From Poriferisodalis sp965204125 (lineage in GTDB: Bacteria; Actinomycetota; Acidimicrobiia; Acidimicrobiales; Poriferisodalaceae): a stretch of DNA of 64,000 nt. Of the stretch, positions 15,572 through 26,928 are shown piece after piece. The translations under genes were made by a program, and so were the position numbers. Under the pieces are notes generated by a model. That model ran no database searches and was not told the DNA's origin. It was given only the letters and a program-made list of their open reading frames with translations. The stretch spans positions 310,001 to 374,000 of the forward strand of contig NZ_OZ241968.1 of assembly GCF_965204125.1 (NCBI RefSeq), written 5' to 3'. Every line of letters starts with the position of its first letter. The first letter of the stretch is position 1.

Positions 15572-16705
15572 TCAGGTCTCGACGGCCGGGGGTTGCTGGG
15601 AGCGCTGCCAGCGCAGGTAAGCCTCCATCAGGCCGCTGAGGTCGCCGTCGAGCACGGCGTCGACGTTGCCGATCTCCATGCCGGTGCGCAGATCCTTGAC
15701 CTGCTGGTAGGGGTGCAGCACGTACGAGCGGATCTGGCTGCCCCACGCAACATCGCGCTGCTCGCCTGCGAGGGCCGCTACTTCGGCCTCCCGCTCGGTT
15801 CGCTGCAGATCGGCCAACTTGGCCGCCAGCATCTGCATGGCCCGGTCCTTGTTCTGGTGCTGGCTCCGCTCGTTCTGGCAGGCCACGACGACCCCGGTGG
15901 GCAGGTGTGTGATGCGCACGGCGGAGTCGGTGACATTCACATGCTGGCCGCCCGCGCCCGACGAACGGTAGGTGTCGATGCGCAGATCGCTCTCGTCGAT
16001 GGGCACCTCGTCTGACACCTCGTCGAAGAACGGCACCACCGACAGCGACGCGAAGGCTGTGTGCCGGCGCGATTGCGAGTCGAACGGCGAGATGCGCACC
16101 AACCGGTGCACTCCCCGTTCCGCTGCAAGAAACCCGAACGCGTGCCGTCCCTTGACCAGGAACGTCGCAGAGCTGAGCCCGGCTTCCCCGCCGTCGGTGG
16201 CCTCGGTGAGCTCTACGGAGAAGTCGTTGCGCTCGGCCCATCGCTGGTACATGCGCAGCAGCATCTCGGCCCAGTCGCAGGCGTCGGTGCCTCCGGCCCC
16301 GGAGTTGATCTCGCACACGGCGTCGTTCTCGTCGTGCTCGCCGCCGAACAGCGCCATCAGCTCGATGTCGGCGAGCCGACCTTCGGCTGCGGTGACCACC
16401 TCGTCGATCTCAGGCAGCAGCTCCGCGTCGTCTTCTTCGGTGGCCAGCTCGACCAGTGCCGCCGCATCATCGACCTCGGCTCGTGCCCGCTCCCAGCGTT
16501 CGATGTCGTCACGCACACGCGACAAGCGCGTGGTGACCGCACGGGCGCGGTCGGGCTCGTCCCACAGCGACGGCTCCGATGCTTCGGCCTCCAAGCCATT
16601 CGCCACCGCACGGGCCTCGTCGATCCCGAGATACTGGTGCGCCTCGTTGACGCGCCGATCCAAGTCGGCCAGCGCGTCGGCAAGATCGCTCAACGATCGG
16701 CTCAC
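15572..16705 (-). CDS. prfB: Peptide chain release factor 2
   Basis: 377 residues from a GTG at 16703-16705, one base after the secA stop, so translation is probably coupled. RF2 terminates translation at UGA and UAA. The stop-recognition SPF tripeptide is in 'RISPFDSQSRRHTAF' and the peptidyl-hydrolysis GGQ in 'SSGAGGQHVNVTDSAVRI'. N-terminal helical domain 1 is present. Unlike E. coli and many other bacteria, the reading frame is continuous with no internal UGA and +1 shift. RF2 reads UGA, and so would compete with selenocysteine insertion at the TGA-containing gene elsewhere in this window. Confidence 0.94.
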   Translation of the reverse strand: MSRSLSDLADALADLDRRVNEAHQYLGIDEARAVANGLEAEASEPSLWDEPDRARAVTTRLSRVRDDIERWERARAEVDDAAALVELATEEDDAELLPEIDEVVTAAEGRLADIELMALFGGEHDENDAVCEINSGAGGTDACDWAEMLLRMYQRWAERNDFSVELTEATDGGEAGLSSATFLVKGRHAFGFLAAERGVHRLVRISPFDSQSRRHTAFASLSVVPFFDEVSDEVPIDESDLRIDTYRSSGAGGQHVNVTDSAVRITHLPTGVVVACQNERSQHQNKDRAMQMLAAKLADLQRTEREAEVAALAGEQRDVAWGSQIRSYVLHPYQQVKDLRTGMEIGNVDAVLDGDLSGLMEAYLRWQRSQQPPAVET

Positions 16706-16706
16706 C

Positions 16707-19514
<2,808 letters not shown>

Positions 19515-19577
19515 AAACGCAGGCTACCGCTGCCCCCCGGCGCCAGAGCCGAGGATTATTCCGCTGCCGGTCGATGC

Positions 19578-20177
19578 TTATGCGTCGATCTCGATGAGGC
19601 CGGCGTCGCCGTCGGAGCGGAGATACACCACGCTCGGCTTGCTGGTGTCTGCGTTCACGAAGAGGAAGAAATCGTGATCCAGCAGCTGCATCCGAGTGAC
19701 GGCTTCGGCGGCGTCCATCAGCTCCAGGTCGAAGCTCTTGCGCCGCACGATGCGCGGCACCCACTCGGGATCGTCAGGCCCAGCGGTGGTGTCGGGCGCC
19801 TGAGCGCCATTGACGAGGTCGTTCTCGAGACGTGCGAGCGGATGATGCGCCTCGTCGCGGTGCAGATTGGGACGGTGCCGGCGCACGACACGGGTCTTGA
19901 GCTTGCGCAGCTGCTTGCCCAGCTTGCCGACCGCCAGGTCGACCGCCTGGTGCTGGTCGACACCGGCGACCGAGGCGCGCACATGGTGGCCGTGGCCGAG
20001 CAGCGTCACCTCCACCTGCTCCCGCTCGGCGATGCGAGGATTCTTCTCTTCACGGAACACCACCTCGGCACGATCCAACCCGCTGACGAATCGATCCAGT
20101 GCCCCGATCTTCCGCTCCACCGCAGCCCGCACATCGTCGGGAACCTGAACTTTGCGACCCGTGATGGTGATCTGCAT
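19578..20177 (-). CDS. hpf: Ribosome hibernation-promoting factor, long form
   Basis: 199 residues from the ATG at 20175-20177 ('MQITITGRKVQVPDDVR'); the open frame extends upstream to 20315 but is not protein-like. Residues 1-100 are the ribosome-binding S30AE domain, basic near 'GKLGKQLRKLKTRVVRRHR'; a linker follows; residues about 140-199 ('VRRKSFDLELMDAAEAVTRM' to 'SVVYLRSDGDAGLIEI') are the C-terminal dimerisation domain that makes long HPF pair two 70S ribosomes into 100S particles during stasis. Position between comF and secA matches the arrangement known in mycobacteria. Confidence 0.92.
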   Translation of the reverse strand: MQITITGRKVQVPDDVRAAVERKIGALDRFVSGLDRAEVVFREEKNPRIAEREQVEVTLLGHGHHVRASVAGVDQHQAVDLAVGKLGKQLRKLKTRVVRRHRPNLHRDEAHHPLARLENDLVNGAQAPDTTAGPDDPEWVPRIVRRKSFDLELMDAAEAVTRMQLLDHDFFLFVNADTSKPSVVYLRSDGDAGLIEIDA

Positions 20178-20241
20178 TGCCTCGGCTTTCTGAGCGGCTG
20201 CACCGGGCTGCAGCTCTGCTCCAACTGAAGGGAGTGCCATG

Positions 20242-20928
20242 TTAGGCAACCGCCGCGCAGCGGTCGCGACCCCGTCGAGCACACGCTGCCACATGGACAG
20301 CCGCAGCACCGGCATCCATCAGCGCAACCGTTGCTGCCCGCAGCGTGGCCCCGGTGGTGACCACGTCGTCCACGAGCAAGATCCGGCGCCCGGCCGCGCG
20401 TGCGCGGCCCTCGAAGCGAGGGCCGGCCAGCCGCTCTTCCCGGCTGGCGCCGGACTGCGCCGTCCCGCCGATCCGTCGCAGCAGCCGCATCGGCCGTGCC
20501 CGCAGCGCCTTGGCCGTGGCCCTCGCCAGCGTCTCGGCTTGGTCAAACCCCCGCGCCCGGCGGTGCGCCGCAGTAGTCGGCGCCCACGTCACTGTGTCAA
20601 TCGGCACCGGCCCGACCGGCACCGTGTCAATCGGCGCCGGCCCGACCGGCACCGTGTCAATCGGCACCGCATTTCCTCGCGCGGCCAGATGAGCAAGTGC
20701 CAACGACTCGCCCAGCCATCCGGCAATGGCCCGCTCGCCCCGGTACTTGAGCGCATGAATGAACTCACGCCCGACATCGTCGTGAGCGAACAGCACCGCG
20801 ACGGACTGCGCGCCCGGCACCGGCGCGGGCTCAGGATCAGCCAGCGCCTCGATGCACCCCGCACACGGACACCACCCCAACGCTCCACACCCAGCACACC
20901 GAACCTCAAACAGCACCCGCCGGACCAT
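20242..20928 (-). CDS. ComF family phosphoribosyltransferase-like protein with expanded 10-residue repeat
   Basis: 228 residues from the ATG at 20926-20928; a TTG at 20968-20970 that overlaps the ahcY stop is an alternative. An N-terminal zinc-ribbon-like Cys cluster ('CAGCGALGWCPCAGC') is followed by a PRT-like fold with the PRPP loop 'ILLVDDVVTTGATLRA' and the 'RRARGFDQAETLA' segment typical of ComF. ComF proteins aid DNA uptake in competent bacteria, and the fold also occurs in non-competent ones, role unclear. Between residues about 97 and 125 the loop before 'WAPTTAAHRRARGF' is expanded by in-frame copies of PIDTVPVGPx encoded by a 30-bp tandem repeat. The C-terminus ends soon after the last helix. 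Confidence 0.85.
   Translation of the reverse strand: MVRRVLFEVRCAGCGALGWCPCAGCIEALADPEPAPVPGAQSVAVLFAHDDVGREFIHALKYRGERAIAGWLGESLALAHLAARGNAVPIDTVPVGPAPIDTVPVGPVPIDTVTWAPTTAAHRRARGFDQAETLARATAKALRARPMRLLRRIGGTAQSGASREERLAGPRFEGRARAAGRRILLVDDVVTTGATLRAATVALMDAGAAAVHVAACARRGRDRCAAVA
20591..20670. repeat. 30-bp tandem repeat inside comF
   Basis: Two 30-bp units (20591-20620 and 20621-20650) differing at two positions, plus a 20-bp partial third unit (20651-20670). Because 30 is a multiple of three, each unit adds ten residues (PIDTVPVGPA/V) in frame. It looks like recent slippage or unequal exchange in a surface loop. Confidence 0.85.
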
Positions 20929-20966
20929 AGAAGCGACGGTGCCCGCTGCTGAAACGAATTTGTTCT

Positions 20967-22433
20967 TCAATAGCGGTAGCGATCCGCCTTGTAGGGACCG
21001 TCCACGTCGAGACCGAGGTACGAGGCCTGTCCCGGCGTCAGACGAGTGAGTTTTGCACCCAGCCGATCCAGATGCAGCCGAGCCACCTCCTCATCCAGCC
21101 GCTTGGGAAGCACGTGAACATCAGCCTCGAGCTCCTCTGCATGAGCGTGCAGCTCAAGCTGAGCAAGCACTTGGTTCGTGAAGCTCATCGACATCACGAA
21201 GCTCGGATGCCCGGTCGCGCAGCCGAGGTTCACCAAGCGACCCTCAGCCAGCACAATCACCGAATTCCCGTTCGGGAACACGAACTCGTCCACCTGCGGC
21301 TTGATCGAACGGCGTTGGACATCGGACATCGCCGCCAATCCCGCCATGTCGATCTCGTTGTCGAAGTGCCCGATGTTGGCCACGACTGCCTGGTGCTTCA
21401 TGGCCGACATGTGCTCGGCCGAGATGATGTCGCGGTTGCCCGTCGCGGTCACGTATATGTCGGCGATATCGAGCACGTTGTCGAGCCGATCCACCTCGAA
21501 GCCCTCCATGGCGGCCTGCAGCGCGTTGATGGGGTCGATCTCGGAGACGATGACCCGGCAACCCTGGCCGCGCAGCGCCTGCGCGCACCCCTTGCCGACA
21601 TCGCCGTAGCCCGCCACGAAGGCCACCTTGCCGCCCAGCATCACGTCGGTCGCCCGGTTGATGCCGTCGATCAGGGAGTGCCGGCAGCCGTAGAGATTGT
21701 CGAACTTCGACTTCGTGACCGAGTCGTTGACGCTGTAGGCCGGGAAAGTCAGCTCCCCGCGTGCTGCCATCTCGTAGAGCCGGTTCACGCCGGTGGTGGT
21801 TTCCTCGGAGACACCTCGCAGACCGGCCGAGACCTGGGTCCACAGGCCGGGCTCGGCGCGCTGGATCTCGTCGAGCAACTCGTGCACCGCTACCTCGTCG
21901 GGCGATGCCGCATCCGGGCCGTCGGCAGACTGGCTCGGCACACCGCCTTGAGACTCGTAGCGAGCCCCGAGGTGAACCATCAGCGTGGCGTCCCCGCCGT
22001 CGTCGACGATCAGCGTCGGGCCGGGCCCGTCGGGCCAGCGAAGCGCACGGAAATTGCAGCGCCAGTACTCGGCGAGCGTCTCGCCCTTCCATGCGAACAC
22101 GGGCACGCCTTGCGGGCTGTCCACTGTTCCGCCGCGCCCCAACACGACTGCAGCCGCGGCCTCGTCCTGGGTGGAGAAGATGTTGCAGGACGCCCAGCGC
22201 ACTCGCGCGCCCAAGTCGACCAAGGTCTCGATCAGCACCGCTGTCTGCACGGTCATGTGCAGCGACCCCGTGATGCGCGCGCCTGCCAGCGGCCGGGCGT
22301 CCATGTGCTGCGCGCGCAGGGCCATAAGCCCGGGCATCTCGGTCTCAGCCAGCTCGATCTGGAGCCGTCCTGCAGCCGCCAAGCTCAGGTCGGCTACCTC
22401 GAAATCATCGATCAGGCTCGACGCCTGGGTCAT
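20967..22433 (-). CDS. ahcY: Adenosylhomocysteinase
   Basis: 488 residues, ATG start with a strong GAGGTGA site upstream. It hydrolyses S-adenosylhomocysteine to adenosine and homocysteine with tightly bound NAD, recycling the product of methyl transfer. Visible features: N-terminal substrate domain ('GSLHMTVQTAVLIETL', 'ASCNIFSTQDEAAAA'), the Rossmann loop 'GYGDVGKGCAQALRGQGCRV', and the C-terminal 'LDEEVARLHLDRLGAKLT' with terminal Lys-Tyr residues ('YKADRYRY') that reach the neighbouring subunit's NAD. A roughly 40-residue insertion typical of the actinobacterial/mammalian-type enzymes lies around residues 150-190. Downstream comF follows closely. Confidence 0.96.
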   Translation of the reverse strand: MTQASSLIDDFEVADLSLAAAGRLQIELAETEMPGLMALRAQHMDARPLAGARITGSLHMTVQTAVLIETLVDLGARVRWASCNIFSTQDEAAAAVVLGRGGTVDSPQGVPVFAWKGETLAEYWRCNFRALRWPDGPGPTLIVDDGGDATLMVHLGARYESQGGVPSQSADGPDAASPDEVAVHELLDEIQRAEPGLWTQVSAGLRGVSEETTTGVNRLYEMAARGELTFPAYSVNDSVTKSKFDNLYGCRHSLIDGINRATDVMLGGKVAFVAGYGDVGKGCAQALRGQGCRVIVSEIDPINALQAAMEGFEVDRLDNVLDIADIYVTATGNRDIISAEHMSAMKHQAVVANIGHFDNEIDMAGLAAMSDVQRRSIKPQVDEFVFPNGNSVIVLAEGRLVNLGCATGHPSFVMSMSFTNQVLAQLELHAHAEELEADVHVLPKRLDEEVARLHLDRLGAKLTRLTPGQASYLGLDVDGPYKADRYRY

Positions 22434-22471
22434 GGGATCACCTCGTTCGCAGAGGCCGACAGCCTGCCGCC

Positions 22472-23563
22472 TCAGGCAAGGAATGCCTTCAGCTCTTCGA
22501 GCAGGGGGATCGGGCCGGGGTCACGCCGGGCGGCTGCTGCGACACGCAGGCTCAGCACGTCGACCTGGTAGATGAGGTCGAACAGCTGCGCCATGGGGCC
22601 GTCGCCCGCAGCGTGCAGTTCGGCATGCGGCACGGCGATGCGGGCACCGTCAAGCACGCCGTGGGTGAAGTCGTAGCGACGCTGTAGCTGAACGTGCTCG
22701 AAGTCGTGGCGCAGCGCGATCACCGCCAGCGGCGAGCCGTCGGCCAAGCGACCGGCTTGGTCCCATCCGGCCAGTTCGTTGTGGCACAGCTCGGGCATGA
22801 AGCTGGCGAAGGCAGGGATCTTGGCGTTCTCGTTGATCTGAGCCTTGGCACGCCCCGCAGCCACCGCACCGAGCGCGCCCCCGCCGTAGAAGACGGGAGT
22901 CAGCTCACCGTTGCCCACCGCTCTCACGATGCCCTCAAGCGGATCTGCAGCGGCTCCGTCACCGTCGGCGGCATTGCGACGGGTGCGCAGCTGGGCTGCC
23001 GCTGAGTCCACCCAATCGGCAATGCCGGACAGCAGACCGGCTCGCTCCAGTGCGACGAGCGGGGCGACGGAGATAGCGCCCACCGCGGCCCGCGGCATCG
23101 GGATCGCGGAATCCACCTCGTAGAGCGGTGCAGCCCACTCGCCGGCCAGCTCGGCCAAGCGCCCGCCTGATGTGACGGCCAATACCGAAGCACCTGCATC
23201 GTGGGCCGCCGTGGCTGCGGTCAGCGTCTCTTCGGTGTTGCCGCTGAACGAAACGGCGATGGCGAGCGTGGTCGGACCGACGAATGCCGGACACTCGTAG
23301 CCCTTGGCTACGGCGACGGGAACCGGCATCAGGGGGGCTGCAAGCGCCGAGACGATGTCACCGGCGACGCCGGAACCGCCCATGCCCATGACCACGACGT
23401 TGGCGATACGGCTGCCGTCGACTGCCCCCTCTGTGGCCTGAGACGAGGCGAGCGCAGCCTCCATCTGCTCGGGCAGACCGGCCACTGCTCGCGCCAAGTC
23501 GAGGGAATCAGCCGCAGCCTCAGGGGCGGTCGTCACCGGGGTGTCATTGCGCGGCAATGTCAC
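22472..23563 (-). CDS. Bifunctional phosphoglucose/phosphomannose isomerase-type SIS protein
   Basis: 363 residues from a GTG at 23561-23563 that overlaps the Trm112-like stop by 4 nt; upstream in-frame sequence is not protein-like. Two SIS domains: 'VVVMGMGGSGVAGDIVSALA' and 'SFSGNTEETLTAATAAHDAG' form the first sugar-phosphate site; 'YGGGALGAVAAGRAKAQINENAK' the second. 'FMPELCHNELAGW' and 'DFTHGVLDG' fit the archaeal/actinobacterial PGI/PMI group, whose catalytic Glu and His fall in these stretches. In mycobacteria the gene beside manB (TobH) has this fold. It probably supplies mannose-6-phosphate or fructose-6-phosphate to the following phosphomannomutase. Confidence 0.85.
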   Translation of the reverse strand: MTLPRNDTPVTTAPEAAADSLDLARAVAGLPEQMEAALASSQATEGAVDGSRIANVVVMGMGGSGVAGDIVSALAAPLMPVPVAVAKGYECPAFVGPTTLAIAVSFSGNTEETLTAATAAHDAGASVLAVTSGGRLAELAGEWAAPLYEVDSAIPMPRAAVGAISVAPLVALERAGLLSGIADWVDSAAAQLRTRRNAADGDGAAADPLEGIVRAVGNGELTPVFYGGGALGAVAAGRAKAQINENAKIPAFASFMPELCHNELAGWDQAGRLADGSPLAVIALRHDFEHVQLQRRYDFTHGVLDGARIAVPHAELHAAGDGPMAQLFDLIYQVDVLSLRVAAAARRDPGPIPLLEELKAFLA

Positions 23564-23862
23564 GGCTGGAATGTCGGGATGAGTTCGCCGCTCGCAATGC
23601 GGGCGTCCAACGCTGCAGCGGAGGCCGGATCGGCATCGGTCGCCTCGTCGATCAGCAGCACCGGGATGCCGCCGTCGACGGCGTACGTCTTCCGCAGGCG
23701 CGGGTTGTACAGCAGATCGTTGGCGGGCACGAAGTACAGCGGTCCTTTGTCCTGCGGGCACGCCAGGACTTCGGCCACGACCGGATCAAGGCCCACGCGT
23801 GCCTCCCGGACGTGCCGTGACGCTGTCGTGCGGCGGCGCCTGCGGTTCCATGCGGCGATCAT
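23560..23862 (-). CDS. Trm112-like small protein
   Basis: 100 residues, ATG start overlapping the manB stop by 4 nt. The core 'LDPVVAEVLACPQDKGPLYF' to 'AVDGGIPVLLIDEA' is the Trm112/YcaR pattern (compare LLEI.ACP......L and the 'GIPVLL' end). Only one Cys (C35) remains; the zinc-ribbon Cys pairs of classical members are absent, and the N-terminus has a 20-residue Arg-rich extension. Eukaryotic Trm112 activates methyltransferases; the bacterial homologues are of uncertain role. Its position between manB and the SIS isomerase matches a conserved actinobacterial arrangement, so it may modulate one of those enzymes, which is inference. Confidence 0.75.
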   Translation of the reverse strand: MIAAWNRRRRRTTASRHVREARVGLDPVVAEVLACPQDKGPLYFVPANDLLYNPRLRKTYAVDGGIPVLLIDEATDADPASAAALDARIASGELIPTFQP

Positions 23863-25217
23863 GCCAGCAATGCCGTGATCTCACTCACGCGCTCTGCAAC
23901 CGCACCGGCGTCAGGCGCCTCGAGATTCAGCCGCAGCAGGGGCTCGGTGTTGGACGGCCGCAGGTTGAACCACCAGTCGCCACCGTCGACCGTGAGGCCG
24001 TCCAGATGGTCCTGTGAGAATGTCGCGAAGTGCGCGCCGACCCGTCGCAGCACCTCGTCGACATCGGCAACACGGGTGTTGATCTCACCCGAGGATGCGT
24101 ACCTGTCGAGCGGCGCCAGCAGCTCCGAGAGCGGCACCTGCGCGGCACTCAGCTGCTCGAGTGCGATGAGCGCCGCGATGAGGCCTGAGTCGGCCCGGTA
24201 GTTATCGGCGAAGTAGTAGTGGCCACTGTGCTCACCGCCGAAGACGGCCCCGGTGCGTGCCATCTCTGCCTTGATGAAGCTGTGACCCACCCGGGTGCGC
24301 ACGGGTTGACCGCCCGCTTCGACGATCGCCTCGGGCACGGCGCGTGAGCAGATCAGGTTGTGCAGGATCGGGCCCGGCCCGTTGTGGCGCAGCATGGCCT
24401 GAGCCACCAGCGCAGTGAGCGACGACCCGCTGACTGCCCTGCCTTGCTCGTCCACAAGGAACACCCGGTCGGCATCGCCGTCGAATGCCAGTCCCACGTC
24501 GGCCCCGGTGCTGCGCACGCGCTCACTCAGATCGACCAGGTTCTCCGGCTGGATCGGGTCGGCTGGATGGTTGGGAAAGGTGCCGTCGAGCTCGCCGTAC
24601 ATCAGCTCCCACTCGAACGGCAGCGGGTCGAAGACTGCCGGCACCACGAGGCCTCCCATGCCGTTCGCAGTGTCGGCCACCACGCGCAGCGGTCCGAGTC
24701 GCGAGACATCGACGAACGAGCGGACGTGGCCGGCGAACGTGTCGAGCAGACGGCGGCGGCTGCGCCGGCCGCCGCCAGGCGGCGATGGGGCCCCCCGTGC
24801 CGCCCGCTCAGCGATCTCATCGAGACCGCTGCCCGCACCTACCGGTGCAGCACCCGGGCCGCATAGCTTGATGCCGTTGTAGGACGCCGGATTGTGCGAC
24901 GCCGTGAGCATCGCTCCCGGCATGCCCAGGTGGCCGGAGGCGAAGTAGAGCAGATCCGTGGAAGCCAGCCCGATGTCGATCACATCGACACCGGCAGCTT
25001 GGGCACCATCGGCGAACGCCTCGGCTAGCGAAACGCCGCTCGGGCGCATGTCGCGCGCCATGACGATCTGCGGTGCTGTCGACCACGCCGCAAAGGCGAA
25101 ACCGATGCCGCGCGCCACTGACGGGCTGAGCTCCTCAGGGCAAATACCACGTATGTCATATGCCTTGACAATGCCCGCCAGAACGCCAGCAGTTACAGGG
25201 TCGATTCGGGCCGTCAT
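23859..25217 (-). CDS. manB: Phosphomannomutase/phosphoglucomutase
   Basis: 452 residues from the ATG at 25215-25217; the open frame upstream to 25367 is antisense to the KamA-like leader. Converts mannose-6-phosphate to mannose-1-phosphate (and often glucose phosphates). The phosphoserine loop TASHNP is at 105-110 (S107), the metal-binding 'DGDADR' loop follows in the second domain, 'GGEHSGHYYF' in the third and the phosphate-binding 'RPSNTEPLLRL' in the fourth. With the SIS isomerase, the sugar nucleotidyltransferase (44410-45462) and gmd it forms a GDP-mannose supply route. Neighbouring genes overlap by 4 nt downstream. Confidence 0.92.
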   Translation of the reverse strand: MTARIDPVTAGVLAGIVKAYDIRGICPEELSPSVARGIGFAFAAWSTAPQIVMARDMRPSGVSLAEAFADGAQAAGVDVIDIGLASTDLLYFASGHLGMPGAMLTASHNPASYNGIKLCGPGAAPVGAGSGLDEIAERAARGAPSPPGGGRRSRRRLLDTFAGHVRSFVDVSRLGPLRVVADTANGMGGLVVPAVFDPLPFEWELMYGELDGTFPNHPADPIQPENLVDLSERVRSTGADVGLAFDGDADRVFLVDEQGRAVSGSSLTALVAQAMLRHNGPGPILHNLICSRAVPEAIVEAGGQPVRTRVGHSFIKAEMARTGAVFGGEHSGHYYFADNYRADSGLIAALIALEQLSAAQVPLSELLAPLDRYASSGEINTRVADVDEVLRRVGAHFATFSQDHLDGLTVDGGDWWFNLRPSNTEPLLRLNLEAPDAGAVAERVSEITALLA

Positions 25218-25238
25218 ACGCTCGCAAAGCCTAAAAGA

Positions 25239-25256
25239 CCGCGCAGCGGTGCGCGG
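25239..25256. other. Perfect hairpin in the manB/KamA-like divergent region
   Basis: CCGCGCA-gcgg-TGCGCGG, a 7-bp stem with a GCGG tetraloop, between the divergent starts at 25217 and 25354. It is in the leader of manB on the minus strand and near the presumed promoter of the KamA-like gene. It may be a regulatory site or a short repeat; nothing more can be shown. Confidence 0.3.
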
Positions 25257-25353
25257 CCCTCGCGGACAAGCCCCTTGCAATCTGCACCCTCGTTTCCCTA
25301 GGGTGGGAGCAGAGAGTGGGATGCGACCCTGCCTGAAGCAAGCGAGCGAGGCG

Positions 25354-26928
25354 ATGACGAAGAGCAAATACCAGCCAACAGACCGGGAACAATTGGTGCT
25401 TGACGAGGTCGAGAACCCCAGGTACGACCGTCAAATTGTCAATGGTCTCGAACCCTTCATGAGTGGCTCCGCTCCTGAGGATTTCCGCACATTCTATAGT
25501 GAGAAAGAGCTCAGTGATTTAAGCCAACTGCGTGGGACTGATCGTGATGTAGAAGTAAGAATGCCTGTCAAACTGACACGGCATTATTTCGAAATGGCCA
25601 AGTCGAGCGCAGCACTTCAAAAGCTCGTCAAGGCATCACCTGATGAAACTGTGGATCTTGAGGGTGATCCAGACCCCGCCAATCAACTTGACTACAGCCC
25701 TATCGAGGGACTGCTGCACAAGTATGAAATGGCGCTGTTGTATGTGATCTCAACCTGCTCTGCTCATTGCAGATTCTGCTATCGCGAGGAGTTGATTGGG
25801 CGCAAAGAGATTGAACGGTCGGACGGCACCGTCAAGAAAAAGGGCCTGGCGCAGGTCGGCGAGATCACCGAGTACATCCAGACACACAATGCCGCGGTCG
25901 CAGCGAACGGGGGACTTCATCCGGAAACCGGCAGACCGAAGCTGCGTGAGATTCTCCTGTCGGGCGGCGACCCCATGGTGCTGCCGAATTCCAAGCTCGC
26001 AGCATGGTTCACGGCATTGGCCGAAGCGGGCGCCGAGGCCATCCGGGTGGGCACCAAGGAGCTGGCGTTCTACCCGGATCGCTTCGATGACGCCTTCTTC
26101 GCGATGATCGACCGTTTCCATGAGGTGTATCCCGATGTCGCGATGCGGTTCATGATCCACTTCAACCATCCAGACGAATTCCTGGTCAAAGATGCCGACG
26201 GCCAGTACATCGCCGGTGAGAAGGGATTCCTTCAGTGGCGTCCGAACACACGGCGAGCCGTCGATGCGCTGGTCGAACGCGGCTGGATCAGCGTCGAGAA
26301 CCAGACTCCCATCATCGCTGGAGTCAACGACGATGCCGATGCACTGCGGATCCTCCAGCGCACGCTCAAGGGCGTCGGCGTCGAGAACCACTACTTCTTC
26401 TGCGGACGGAACATCATTGCCTACAAGGCATTCAATGTGCCCATCGAGACCGCGTGGCAGCTCCTGAACGATTCGCAACGCGGCCTGTCGGGCGTGGAAT
26501 CGCACGCCCGGCTCACGATCGTGCACTACAAGGGCAAGACGGAGGTCTCAGCGGTGACCGATGAGCCGATTGCCGGCTTGCCGGGCGCCGAGAACGGCGT
26601 GGTGATCTTCAAGGTGCTGCGAAATCCGGCCCACGCGCCGGACCGGGGCAAGGTCACCATCGTCGGGCGGAACCCCGAAGCGCTGTGGTTCGACGAATAC
26701 GAGGACCGGGTGCTGCTCGACGAAGCGGGCCTGTTCTCCCAGACGCGCCCCAGCGGCGTGACCATTCCGCGCACACCGTCACGGCACCGTGCGTCGCCGA
26801 AGGGGCGCACGCCGGGTCAGGCACGGCCTGCCCCGCTCATGGCCGTCGTCGCGAGCAACGAGCACAGGCCGCACCCCAAGAGCCCGGTCAGCGATCCCGC
26901 ACCTGCAGTTCAGGACGCTCAAGCCTGA
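25354..26928 (+). CDS. KamA-family radical SAM aminomutase, substrate uncertain
   Basis: 524 residues from the ATG at 25354. The radical SAM cluster motif is C135-x3-C139-x2-C142 ('CSAHCRFCYR'). Lysine 2,3-aminomutase features follow: 'LLSGGDPMVLPNSKL' (199-214), 'IHFNHPDEF' (268-276) and 'ISVENQTPIIAGVNDD' (312-327). However, by alignment from memory the two Asp residues that hold the lysine epsilon-amino group in clostridial LAM correspond to R352 ('FFCGRNI') and H391 ('IVHYKGKTEV'), and the PLP-Lys region is shortened, with K395 as likely PLP lysine. This argues against lysine and perhaps for an anionic substrate. The C-terminal 60 residues are a Pro/Arg-rich tail. GC drops visibly in the first 500 bases. 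Convergent with the next gene (10-nt overlap). Confidence 0.8.
   Translation: MTKSKYQPTDREQLVLDEVENPRYDRQIVNGLEPFMSGSAPEDFRTFYSEKELSDLSQLRGTDRDVEVRMPVKLTRHYFEMAKSSAALQKLVKASPDETVDLEGDPDPANQLDYSPIEGLLHKYEMALLYVISTCSAHCRFCYREELIGRKEIERSDGTVKKKGLAQVGEITEYIQTHNAAVAANGGLHPETGRPKLREILLSGGDPMVLPNSKLAAWFTALAEAGAEAIRVGTKELAFYPDRFDDAFFAMIDRFHEVYPDVAMRFMIHFNHPDEFLVKDADGQYIAGEKGFLQWRPNTRRAVDALVERGWISVENQTPIIAGVNDDADALRILQRTLKGVGVENHYFFCGRNIIAYKAFNVPIETAWQLLNDSQRGLSGVESHARLTIVHYKGKTEVSAVTDEPIAGLPGAENGVVIFKVLRNPAHAPDRGKVTIVGRNPEALWFDEYEDRVLLDEAGLFSQTRPSGVTIPRTPSRHRASPKGRTPGQARPAPLMAVVASNEHRPHPKSPVSDPAPAVQDAQA

Noticed and set aside
20591..20670. CRISPR-like repeat
   Set aside because: Units are directly adjacent without spacers, keep the reading frame and lie inside comF.
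25354..26928. Annotation as lysine 2,3-aminomutase (kamA) without reserve
   Set aside because: Family is certain, but residues at the lysine-binding positions differ, so the substrate name is not supported.
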